A stretch of 12,659 nucleotides of DNA. Source: Pseudomonadota bacterium (GTDB lineage Bacteria > Pseudomonadota > Alphaproteobacteria > Caulobacterales > Aquidulcibacteraceae). Of the stretch, positions 6,237 through 12,659 are shown in pieces (positions within the stretch are counted from its first letter, which is position 1; each line of letters begins with the position of its first letter). The DNA lies in assembly GCA_023410295.1 (NCBI GenBank), contig JAEYPY010000194.1:1-12659 (forward strand). Direction: 5' to 3'. The notes under the pieces were generated by a model. The model had not been told where the DNA came from, made no database searches, and saw only the letters and a list, made by a program, of their open reading frames with translations. The position numbers were made by a program, and so were the translations under genes.

Positions 6237-6800
6237 ATGAGTCCGATGCACGCCATCGCCGCGCTGTGGCTGATCTGGCTGGTGAGCTGGATTCTCGCCG
6301 CCGGCTGGAGCGCGCGGGTGGCGGCGCATCACGATCTCGGCGCCGAAAGCCCAAGCCGCGTGCTGACGCTGGCGTCGATCATCATGCTCATGACGAGCTA
6401 TTGGCCGGTTGGTTTTGGCGTGCTGTGGCAAAGTCCGCCCGCGCTTGGCTGGGCGATGTTTGCGCTGGTTGGCGCTGGGCTCATCTTTACCTGGGCGGCG
6501 CGGCTACATCTGGGACCGCTCTGGTCCAGCACCTCGGCGCCGACCGAAGCGCACCGCATCGTCGACACCGGGCCTTACGGGCTCGTGCGCCATCCTGTGT
6601 ATGCCGGCTTGCTGTTGGCGGTGATGGCGACGGCGGTTGAGCGGGGCCGCGTCGAAGCCATCGCCGGCGCGCTGACGCTGATCGCCGCTGTCTCACTGCG
6701 TGCAAAGCTCGAAGAACGCTTCCTGCGCCGCGATTTGGGCGATGAAGCGTATGCGACCTATCGCGCCCGCGTGCCGATGCTGGTGCCGTTCGCGAAGTAG
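6237..6800 (+). CDS. Isoprenylcysteine carboxyl methyltransferase-like integral membrane protein
   Basis: This 187-residue protein has about four to five hydrophobic helices (near 5-22, 42-62, 70-88 and 120-153). The C-terminal half carries the ICMT/phospholipid methyltransferase signature: HRIVDTGPYGLVRHPVYAG (106-124), with the RHP turn, then LEERFL (158-163) and EAYATYRARVPMLVP (170-184). In relatives this half binds S-adenosylmethionine at the membrane face and methylates a lipid or lipophilic substrate. Bacteria generally lack prenylated CaaX proteins, so the substrate is unknown. The start ATG is 1 nt after the oxidoreductase stop (TGATATG), suggesting translational coupling. The pairing with a quinone-type reductase hints at a lipophilic quinone or terpenoid substrate, which is inference only. 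Confidence 0.87.
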   Translation: MSPMHAIAALWLIWLVSWILAAGWSARVAAHHDLGAESPSRVLTLASIIMLMTSYWPVGFGVLWQSPPALGWAMFALVGAGLIFTWAARLHLGPLWSSTSAPTEAHRIVDTGPYGLVRHPVYAGLLLAVMATAVERGRVEAIAGALTLIAAVSLRAKLEERFLRRDLGDEAYATYRARVPMLVPFAK

Positions 6801-6809
6801 GCGCGGTTC

Positions 6810-7709
6810 TTAGCGCCGCATAAATCCCGCCAGCGCTTCGCACACCCAGCGGGCGGCGGTGAGCGCGCTGATGTTCGCCACATCCAGCGATGGGTCGAAC
6901 TCGGTCAGATCGATGCTGCGCACTTTCGGATCCGCGCAGATGATCCGGGTCGCATCGAAGAAGTCTTGCACCGGCAGCCCGCCCGGCCGCGCGCCCGGCG
7001 CGCCAGGCATGGCGTGGCGTTCGACGACGTCGATGTCGAAATCGACATGAATGACGTCGCAGCGCGCGGCGAGGCGTTCGAGCGCGGTTTGCGCAGCGAT
7101 GGCGAAGCCCTCGCGCCTGCATTCGCCGGCGGTGACGACATGAATGCCCGCGGCTTTCGCTTTCTCGTGCGCCTTCTTGGTGTTGGCGAACGGAAGGAGC
7201 CCGATTTGCGCGATATGCGCGCCGGGCAGGCCATCCTGAAGCAGCGCTTGGATCGGATTGCCATTGGTGAGGCCGCAATCGGTGTCGCGGAGATCGAAGT
7301 GCGCATCGAGTGTCAACAGGCCCACGCGCGCGAGCGTCGGCTCGAGCGCATGCACGCATGGCCGCGTGATCGCATTGTTGCCGCCGAGCACGATGGTGAG
7401 GCCGTGCTTCTGCGTCAGCAGCCCGAGCCGGCCGACGATCGGCGCCAGCGATTCCGCCGGCTGCAGCTTGGCGACATCGACATCGCCGGCGTCGTAAACA
7501 CGCAAGCCCGAAAGATCGGTCTCCGTCTCCAGATCATAGACGCTCATCCGCTTCATCGCTGCACGCACAGTCGCCGGCGCTTCATCGCAACGCCCCGGCG
7601 TGATCGAGCCAAGTCCCACCGGTGCGCCGAGAAGGGCGACGGGCGCGCCGGCGTCCGGCGTCAAGAGATCAGCGGCGGAGAACCAAGAGCGGCAATCTGA
7701 GTCGGTCAT
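6810..7709 (-). CDS. hutG: Arginase-family hydrolase, probable formimidoylglutamase (HutG type)
   Basis: This 299-residue ureohydrolase-fold protein probably hydrolyses N-formimidoyl-L-glutamate to glutamate and formamide, the last step of histidine breakdown, in the cytoplasm. Metal-binding motifs include DAHFDLRD (135-142), DFDIDVVERHAMPG (223-236) and TEFDP (269-273). The first ligand motif, normally GGDHS, reads GGNNAIT (109-115), so both Asp and His are Asn. MPGAPGARPGG (234-244) matches the family's APG-type loop. The ATG at 7709 gives an N-terminus of expected length; the frame runs on to 8009 but only by crossing the hutI gene. Placement divergent from hutI and hutU makes formimidoylglutamase more likely than arginase or agmatinase. 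Family is secure, substrate is moderately so. Confidence 0.78.
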   Translation of the reverse strand: MTDSDCRSWFSAADLLTPDAGAPVALLGAPVGLGSITPGRCDEAPATVRAAMKRMSVYDLETETDLSGLRVYDAGDVDVAKLQPAESLAPIVGRLGLLTQKHGLTIVLGGNNAITRPCVHALEPTLARVGLLTLDAHFDLRDTDCGLTNGNPIQALLQDGLPGAHIAQIGLLPFANTKKAHEKAKAAGIHVVTAGECRREGFAIAAQTALERLAARCDVIHVDFDIDVVERHAMPGAPGARPGGLPVQDFFDATRIICADPKVRSIDLTEFDPSLDVANISALTAARWVCEALAGFMRR

Positions 7710-7734
7710 GGCGCCAATATGGACTGCCGGCGTG

Positions 7735-7746
7735 CTGGCCGGCCAG
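7735..7746. promoter_or_regulatory. Palindrome in the divergent hut control region, candidate operator
   Basis: CTGGCCGGCCAG is a perfect 12-bp palindrome in the 78-nt gap between the divergent hutG and hutI starts. It is 25 nt from the hutG ATG and 41 nt from the hutI ATG. It is flanked by two copies of TGCCGGCG (7725-7732 and 7753-7760) in the same orientation. It does not resemble the AT-rich HutC operator known from Pseudomonas. Part of the symmetry could be chance in GC-rich DNA. Confidence 0.35.
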
Positions 7747-7787
7747 TGTGTTTGCCGGCGAGACGCTAGCGGTCCATAAGGGCGCGC

Positions 7788-9005
7788 ATGTACGACACGA
7801 TCTGGGTAGATGCGAACCTCGCCACCATGCGCCCCGGCGGTGCGCCATACGGCGTCATTAAGCGCGGCGCGGTGGCGGCGAAGGACGGCAAGATCGCCTG
7901 GGTGGGCTACGCCGCCGATCTGCCGAAGCCGCCGGACGAACTCGCGCATGTGGTGCGGCGCTGTGAGGACGCCTGGATCACACCCGGCTTTGTCGATTGC
8001 CACACGCACTTGGTGTTCGGCGGCGACCGCGCGCGCGAGTTCGAGCTACGGCTACAAGGCGCGAGCTATGAAGAAATCGCGCGTGCGGGCGGCGGCATCG
8101 TCTCCACCGTCGCCGCGACGCGTGCGGCTTCAAAGCAAGAGTTGGTGGACAGCGCGTCGCGGCGCCTCGCGGGCCTCACGCGCGAAGGCGTCACGACGGT
8201 GGAGATCAAATCCGGCTACGGCCTCGATCTTGAAACCGAGGTCAAGATGCTCGAAGCAGCGGGCGAACTTGGGGCCCGCGCAGATCTACGCGTGAAGCGC
8301 ACGTTCCTCGGCCTCCACGCGCTGCCGCCGGAGTTCAAGCAAGATCGCGCCGCCTACGTTTCGCTCGTCGCCGATGTGATGCTCCCCGCTATCGCCGCCG
8401 CGGGCCTTGCCGATGCTGTCGACGCGTTTTGCGAAAACATCGGCTTCACCGCGGAAGAAGTGGATTACGTCTTCTCCGCTGCGCGCGCGAACGGACTGCA
8501 GGTGAAGCTGCACGCCGAGCAACTGTCCAACCAGAACGGAGCCGCGCTCGCCGCGCGCTATCAGGCGCTCAGCGCCGATCATCTGGAATATCTCGACGAT
8601 GCCGGTATCGCCGCGATGGCCGCGAACGGCACGGTCGCGGTGCTCTTGCCAGGCGCGTTTTACTTTCTGCGCGAAAAGCAGCTGCCGCCGATCGACGCGA
8701 TGCGCAGAGCCCGCGTCGCCATGGCTGTCGCCAGCGACTGCAATCCGGGCACATCGCCCATGACCTCGCCACTCGCCGCGCTCAATATGGCGTGTACGAT
8801 TTTCCGCCTGACGCCGGAGGAAGCGCTCGCCGGCATCACCCGCGAAGGCGCGCGGGCGCTGGGGATGCAGGATGATGCGGGCACGCTGGAGGAAGGCAAG
8901 GCCTGCGATCTCGCCGTGTGGAACGTGAATTCTCCGGCGGAGCTCTGCTACTGGCTCGGCGCGCCGCTGCTGCGCGAGCGCGTGCTTGCGGGGCGCGTAG
9001 TTTAG
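7788..9005 (+). CDS. hutI: Imidazolonepropionase HutI
   Basis: HutI hydrolyses 4-imidazolone-5-propanoate to N-formimidoyl-L-glutamate, the third step of histidine degradation. It is a cytoplasmic metal-dependent amidohydrolase of 405 residues, the usual length. Metal and active-site residues are visible: His72 and His74 in DCHTHLVFGG, His242 with Glu245 in LHAEQ, His265 in SADHLEY, and Asp317 in ASDCNPGTS. FGGDRAREF and KSGYGL (141-146) are HutI hallmarks. Typical amidohydrolase beta-strand residues flank both ends. ATG at 7788 is preceded by AAGGG (7779-7783). It is divergent from the hutG-type gene and 66 nt upstream of hutU. Assignment is very secure. Confidence 0.97.
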   Translation: MYDTIWVDANLATMRPGGAPYGVIKRGAVAAKDGKIAWVGYAADLPKPPDELAHVVRRCEDAWITPGFVDCHTHLVFGGDRAREFELRLQGASYEEIARAGGGIVSTVAATRAASKQELVDSASRRLAGLTREGVTTVEIKSGYGLDLETEVKMLEAAGELGARADLRVKRTFLGLHALPPEFKQDRAAYVSLVADVMLPAIAAAGLADAVDAFCENIGFTAEEVDYVFSAARANGLQVKLHAEQLSNQNGAALAARYQALSADHLEYLDDAGIAAMAANGTVAVLLPGAFYFLREKQLPPIDAMRRARVAMAVASDCNPGTSPMTSPLAALNMACTIFRLTPEEALAGITREGARALGMQDDAGTLEEGKACDLAVWNVNSPAELCYWLGAPLLRERVLAGRVV

Positions 9006-9071
9006 TTCGGTCGCGGTGTTTACGCGTTGAGCTTCGCGCGATAACACGCGCGCACAATCCTGGAGACGCCC

Positions 9072-10736
9072 ATGAACCCCCGTCGCGACGACACGCGCGT
9101 GATCCGCGCGCCGCGAGGCAAAGACATCAGCTGCAAGTCCTGGCTCACCGAAGCCGCGCTCAGAATGCTGATGAACAACCTTGATCCGGATGTCGCCGAA
9201 CATCCTGAGGAGCTTGTCGTCTATGGCGGCATCGGTCGTGCGGCGCGCGATTGGGTGGCGTTCGACTGCATCGTCGAAACGCTGCGCCGCCTCGAGGACG
9301 ACGAAACGCTGCTGATCCAATCCGGCAAACCTGTCGGCGTTTTCAAAACGCACGCTGACGCGCCGCGTGTGCTGCTGGCGAACTCGAATCTCGTGCCGCG
9401 CTGGGCGACGTGGGAGCACTTTGACGAACTCGATCGCAAAGGCCTCATGATGTATGGCCAGATGACGGCCGGTTCTTGGATCTATATCGGTACGCAAGGC
9501 ATCGTGCAGGGCACGTACGAAACCTTCGCGGAAATGGGCCGCAAGCATTTCGGCGGCGATTGGTCCGGCAAATGGATTCTGACGGCGGGCCTTGGCGGCA
9601 TGGGCGGGGCGCAGCCGCTGGCGGCTGTGATGGCCGGCGCGTGCTGTCTCGCCATCGAATGCCAAAGCGACCGCATCGATAAGCGCCTCGCAACCCGCTA
9701 TCTAGATCGCCGCGCCGAAACGCTCGATGAAGCCCTCTCAATCATCAACGAGGCGTTCGCTAACAAGCAGGCGACCTCCGTGGGCCTGCTCGGCAACGCC
9801 GCCGAGATTCTGCCCGAGATGGTCAAGCGCGGCATCCGCCCCGATGCCGTCACCGATCAAACCAGCGCGCATGACACCGTGAACGGCTATCTGCCGGCGG
9901 GCTGGAGCGTCGAACGCTGGGTGCAAACGCGCGCGCAGAATCCTGAAGCGGTACGCGAAGCGGCGTGCGCCTCCATCGCCGTACACGTGCAGGCGATGCT
10001 CGACTTCCACAGGCAGGGCATCCCCGTCGTCGATTACGGCAACAACATCCGCCAAGTCGCCAAGGACAACGGCGTCGGGGACGCGTTCGCGTATCCGGGT
10101 TTCGTGCCGGCTTACGTGCGGCCGCTCTTCTGCCGCGGCATCGGCCCGTTCCGCTGGGCCGCGCTCACCGGCGATCCCGACGACATCGCCAAGACCGACG
10201 CCAAGGTGAAAGAGCTGATCCCGGACGATGCGCATCTGCATCGCTGGCTCGACATGGCCAAGGAGCGCATCGCCTTCCAAGGCTTGCCGGCTCGCATCTG
10301 CTGGGTTGGCTTGGGCCAACGCCATCGCCTGGGTCTCGCCTTCAACGAAATGGTGCGCGCGGGCGAGATCGGGCCGATCGTGATTGGGCGCGATCATTTG
10401 GATTCAGGCTCAGTCGCCTCTCCGAACCGCGAAACCGAGAAGATGCGCGATAGCAGCGATGCCGTGAGCGATTGGCCGCTGCTCAATGCTTTGCTCAACA
10501 CCGCGAGCGGCGCGACCTGGGTGTCGCTGCACCATGGCGGCGGCGTCGGCATGGGCTATTCGCAGCACTCGGGCGGCGTCATCGTCTGCGACGGTAGCGA
10601 AGCGGCGTCCAAGCGCATCGCGCGCGTGCTCTGGAACGATCCCGGCACCGGCGTCATGCGCCACGCCGACGCGGGCTACGAAGAAGCGATCCAATGCGCG
10701 AAAGAGCAGGGGCTGGATCTGCCGTCGCTGGCCTAG
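9072..10736 (+). CDS. hutU: Urocanate hydratase HutU
   Basis: HutU adds water across urocanate to give 4-imidazolone-5-propanoate, using tightly bound NAD+ as an electrophile. It is cytoplasmic. The 554-residue length is normal. YGGIGRAARDW (51-61), TAGLGGMGGAQPLA (171-184, NAD-binding), DQTSAHDTVNGYLP (262-275) and HHGGGVGMGYSQHSGG (487-502) are all family blocks. Cys410 in ARICWVGLGQRH is the conserved cysteine, at the same number as in the Pseudomonas enzyme. ATG at 9072 has GGAG 6 nt upstream. The stop TAG falls in the CTAG at 10733-10736, which also ends the opposite-strand gene. The reaction order in the window is HutU, then HutI, then the hutG-type enzyme; hutH was not found within the window. 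Confidence 0.98.
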   Translation: MNPRRDDTRVIRAPRGKDISCKSWLTEAALRMLMNNLDPDVAEHPEELVVYGGIGRAARDWVAFDCIVETLRRLEDDETLLIQSGKPVGVFKTHADAPRVLLANSNLVPRWATWEHFDELDRKGLMMYGQMTAGSWIYIGTQGIVQGTYETFAEMGRKHFGGDWSGKWILTAGLGGMGGAQPLAAVMAGACCLAIECQSDRIDKRLATRYLDRRAETLDEALSIINEAFANKQATSVGLLGNAAEILPEMVKRGIRPDAVTDQTSAHDTVNGYLPAGWSVERWVQTRAQNPEAVREAACASIAVHVQAMLDFHRQGIPVVDYGNNIRQVAKDNGVGDAFAYPGFVPAYVRPLFCRGIGPFRWAALTGDPDDIAKTDAKVKELIPDDAHLHRWLDMAKERIAFQGLPARICWVGLGQRHRLGLAFNEMVRAGEIGPIVIGRDHLDSGSVASPNRETEKMRDSSDAVSDWPLLNALLNTASGATWVSLHHGGGVGMGYSQHSGGVIVCDGSEAASKRIARVLWNDPGTGVMRHADAGYEEAIQCAKEQGLDLPSLA

Positions 10737-11416
10737 ATCCCGTTCCGCACGATTAGCACGATCCCGAGCACGATCAGCACCTGCGCGGCGACATAGGTCC
10801 ACCACACTACCGGCGCCGTCATACGCCGCGCGGGTGAGTCCGCCGGCAGGCGAAAGAGCTCCGCGGCCAGTACGAAATCGCTGACGAGAAAGCTCACCGC
10901 GCCGAGCATCGCCGGCCAGCCGGCCCATGGCAGCCACATCGCCATCGACGCCATCGCCGTGATGGCAATGGCGTACGGCACAACGCCGAGAGCCATCCAG
11001 CCGAGCTTCGGTCCCATCCAGATGAGAAATGCAATCGCCGCGGCGATCACCGCGCCCATGGCGATGTAGCGCGGCAGCAGCGGAGAATTGTCGCCGGAGA
11101 AGAACCAGAGTGCGCTGAAGATGACGAGATACGTGAGTTGAGCGATCAGAAATGCGAGGATGCCGAACGGCAGCACGGCCTTCTTGTCGAACGCGAGCAG
11201 CAAGTCGCCCAACGCGGAAGCGGCGAGCGCGATCAGTAAAGGCATAGGCGCGCCAGCTACGACGAAGCCGGCGGTGAGGCTGCCCATGAACAGCGTCTTC
11301 ACCCCAGCACGCGCGAGGCTCTCCGGCCGGCGTAGATAAAAGAAGCCGTAAGCCAGCACGGCCGTCGCGCTCAGCGTCGTCAGCGTCCAGAACGGCCAAC
11401 CGAATTCCAGCCCCAT
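10733..11416 (-). CDS. YhhN-family membrane protein, probable lysoplasmalogenase
   Basis: This is a 227-residue multi-pass membrane protein with about seven or eight hydrophobic segments. It matches the YhhN/TMEM86 family, whose members cleave the vinyl-ether bond of lysoplasmalogens. Motifs: SALGDLLLAF (67-76), with the Asp of the family's GD motif; FGILAFLIAQLTYLVIF (84-100); GAVSFLVSDFVLAAELF (172-188), with the SD motif; and WWTYVAAQVLI near 205-215. The family commonly has a His in the AF..AH..Y block, where this protein has Gln93. The ATG at 11416 is preceded by AAGGG. An upstream in-frame start at 11566 would add an Arg/Pro-rich region that overlaps the next gene and is rejected. Bacterial function in plasmalogen-poor organisms is uncertain. 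Confidence 0.85.
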   Translation of the reverse strand: MGLEFGWPFWTLTTLSATAVLAYGFFYLRRPESLARAGVKTLFMGSLTAGFVVAGAPMPLLIALAASALGDLLLAFDKKAVLPFGILAFLIAQLTYLVIFSALWFFSGDNSPLLPRYIAMGAVIAAAIAFLIWMGPKLGWMALGVVPYAIAITAMASMAMWLPWAGWPAMLGAVSFLVSDFVLAAELFRLPADSPARRMTAPVVWWTYVAAQVLIVLGIVLIVRNGI

Positions 11417-11476
11417 TTTCGCCCTTCGATTCCGCCGCCGTTCAGGTGAGTGTGGTACAGGCTGATGCGGGACGAC

Positions 11477-11484
11477 AAGGGGAG
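11477..11484 (+). promoter_or_regulatory. Strong ribosome binding site deciding the lipoprotein start
   Basis: AAGGGGAG lies 6 nt before the ATG at 11491. It supports that start over the in-frame ATG at 11521, which would leave a signal peptide without the positively charged N-terminus (Arg8, Lys10). Confidence 0.65.
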
Positions 11485-11490
11485 TGCGCG

Positions 11491-12659
11491 ATGCAGGGGG
11501 CAGGGCTCTGGCGTTTGAAAATGTGGGCGGCCGCTTCGGCAGCGGCGCTCTTGGCGGCGTGTGCAACGGCGCCGACCCCAGAAGATCTGGAGGCGCAGGC
11601 TTGGGCCGTGACGCAGGCGGCGCAACGGCCGGATGTCTTTTACAATTATCTCAACCAGTATCCTGAAGGTCCGCACGCCGCCGAAGCACGGGCGCGGATC
11701 GAGGCTTTCATGGCCGCTGAGCGCGATGCTTGGTCTGACGCGCAGCGCATCAACACCGAATCCGCGTACGGCGATTACCTAACCCAGTTCGGCTGGGCGC
11801 CGAACGCTGATCAGGCGCGCGAGCGTCAGACCGCGCTACGAACCGCGCGGCTGACAGCGGCCGAGGCTGCTGCCTGGGCGCAGGCGCGCCGCACCAACAC
11901 TGAGAATTCTTATTCCGCTTACCTGACCGAATTCTCTTGGGGACCTCACGTGGATGAGGCGCGTCAGCGCCGCGATGTCCTGGCTGCGCCGCGTCTTGCC
12001 GCCGAAGAGCGCGCGGACTGGAATGAAGCAGCGGATACTGATCGCATCGCCGCCTACGAGGCTTTTCTCAATCGCTGGCCGAACGGCGCGCACGCCGAAG
12101 ATGCGCGCGAGCGCTTGGCCTATCTCTGGAATAGCGATGAAGGCGCCTGGATCCGCACGCAGCGACTCAACTCGCCAGGTGGTTACGCCGACTTCCTCCA
12201 TGCCTATCCGCGCTCTCCCTACGCGATCAATGCGCGCGCGGCGCTCGATGAATTTCAGCGTCAGGACGACTGGGCCTGGGATAGCGCCCGGCGCCGCGAT
12301 GCAATTCGCGAATACGAGCGCTACATCCGCGATTGGCCGGATGGCTACCACCGCCGCGACGCGGAACGGCGCATCAATCAATTGCGCAATGATGATCGCT
12401 CGGCGTGGGAGCGGGCTGTTCGGCGCGACAGCATCGATGCGTACGAAGCTTACCTGAGCACGCAGCGCGACGGCGATTATCGCGATCATGCGCACCGGCG
12501 CATTCGTCAGTTGCGCGATGTGCAGACCAATCCGCCGCCTGCGCCGCCCCCGCCGCCGCGTCCGAATCCGCCCCCGCCGCCGCCGCCTGGCGGCGATAAT
12601 GGCGGTCATCCCCATTGGCCGTCGCCGCCCGCACCGCCGCCCGCACCGCCGCCCGCACC
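11491..12659 (+). CDS. Repeat lipoprotein with proline-rich tail, 3' partial
   Basis: The first 389 residues are in the window and no stop is reached. A lipoprotein signal (MQGAGLWRLK, a hydrophobic run, lipobox LAAC) puts the lipid-anchored Cys at 24. Residues about 36-345 hold seven imperfect helical repeats. Each starts with Trp (38, 81, 129, 177, 220, 263, 306), with spacing 43, 48, 48, 43, 43, 43. Their pattern is W..A, about ten residues, Y..YL (or Y..FL), a P.G-like turn, and an Ala/Arg-rich helix ending in R. This resembles TPR/Sel1-like helical hairpins, but I cannot assign a named family. Residues 347 onward are Pro-rich with PPPA repeats, a likely extended linker to a further domain or to peptidoglycan. 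Envelope-located, function unknown. The frame carries the usual GC-rich codon style of its neighbours. Confidence 0.85.
   Translation, partial: MQGAGLWRLKMWAAASAAALLAACATAPTPEDLEAQAWAVTQAAQRPDVFYNYLNQYPEGPHAAEARARIEAFMAAERDAWSDAQRINTESAYGDYLTQFGWAPNADQARERQTALRTARLTAAEAAAWAQARRTNTENSYSAYLTEFSWGPHVDEARQRRDVLAAPRLAAEERADWNEAADTDRIAAYEAFLNRWPNGAHAEDARERLAYLWNSDEGAWIRTQRLNSPGGYADFLHAYPRSPYAINARAALDEFQRQDDWAWDSARRRDAIREYERYIRDWPDGYHRRDAERRINQLRNDDRSAWERAVRRDSIDAYEAYLSTQRDGDYRDHAHRRIRQLRDVQTNPPPAPPPPPRPNPPPPPPPGGDNGGHPHWPSPPAPPPAPPPA
12622..12659 (+). repeat. 12-bp tandem repeat encoding PPPA units, runs off the window
   Basis: The unit CCGCCGCCCGCA occurs exactly at 12634-12645 and 12646-12657, with a one-base variant copy at 12622-12633 (TCG start, giving SPPA) and two bases of a fourth copy at the edge. 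It is in phase with the lipoprotein frame and adds PPPA per unit, so copy-number change would lengthen the proline tail without shifting the frame. Confidence 0.7.

Noticed and set aside
5177..6256. Upstream part of a 456-residue minus-strand frame that includes the small membrane gene
   Set aside because: It lies antisense to the quinone oxidoreductase, is Arg/His-rich, and lacks family features. Only the last 96 residues look like a protein.
6800..6817. GGCGC...GCGCC stem between the ICMT-like gene and hutG stops as a terminator
   Set aside because: A 5-bp stem with an 8-nt loop and no U run is common by chance at this GC content.
7752..7780. TTGCCG - 17 nt - CATAAG as a hutI promoter
   Set aside because: Transcription would begin right at the hutI ATG, which conflicts with the Shine-Dalgarno (AAGGG) in front of it.
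7710..8009. N-terminal extension of the arginase-family gene to 8009
   Set aside because: It would run antisense through the start of hutI. The ATG at 7709 gives the normal family length.
8286..9665. A 459-residue open frame on the minus strand across hutI and hutU
   Set aside because: It is the antisense of two very well conserved genes, is His/Arg-rich with no family motif, and bridges two coding genes and their spacer. Third-position G/C bias explains it.
11836..12615. A 259-residue minus-strand open frame opposite the repeat lipoprotein
   Set aside because: The opposite frame has a signal peptide, ribosome site and seven-fold repeats. The minus frame only mirrors those repeats.

Overview
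The window is a GC-rich, gene-dense bacterial chromosome segment with almost no intergenic space. Strong G/C bias at third codon positions produces long antisense shadow frames. The gene content (RlmN with an alphaproteobacterial-type insert, hut genes, FabH-like synthase, YhhN-type membrane protein) and the codon style suggest an alphaproteobacterium, perhaps of the Caulobacterales/Hyphomonadaceae kind. That placement is inference. I see no transposase, integrase, tRNA, rRNA, CRISPR array or phage gene.

Layout. (1) Positions 2-1117 (+): the 3' part of a beta-ketoacyl-ACP synthase III whose start lies left of the window, ending at a convergent boundary with a hairpin. (2) Positions 1175-5176 (-): an unbroken run of seven tightly packed genes. 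In transcription order these are a small unknown membrane protein, an Ntn-type isoaspartyl peptidase/asparaginase, two tandem MliC-type lysozyme-inhibitor lipoproteins, a TrmH/SpoU RNA methyltransferase, rlmN, and a RimJ/RimL-type GNAT acetyltransferase. Several junctions overlap by 1-4 nt, so this looks like one operon mixing envelope defence with ribosome/tRNA modification. (3) Positions 5240-6800 (+): a zinc-free quinone oxidoreductase, 1 nt ahead of an isoprenylcysteine-methyltransferase-like membrane protein. (4) Positions 6810-10736: a histidine-utilisation cluster. An arginase-family formimidoylglutamase candidate (-) is divergent from hutI and hutU (+), and the 78-nt control region between them holds a perfect 12-bp palindrome. 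Together these cover urocanate to glutamate. hutH (histidine to urocanate) and a HutC-type regulator are not in the window. (5) Positions 10733-11416 (-): a YhhN-family lysoplasmalogenase whose stop codon shares one CTAG with the hutU stop. (6) Positions 11491 to the right edge (+): a lipoprotein of seven imperfect 43-48-residue repeats, each anchored by Trp, followed by a proline-rich tail that runs off the window.

Most of the window is ordinary housekeeping and catabolism. The parts most worth a second look are the seven-repeat, proline-tailed lipoprotein, the twin MliC-like lipoproteins that lack residues expected to matter for lysozyme binding, and the arginase-fold enzyme with Asn-Asn where the family normally has a metal-binding Asp-His.
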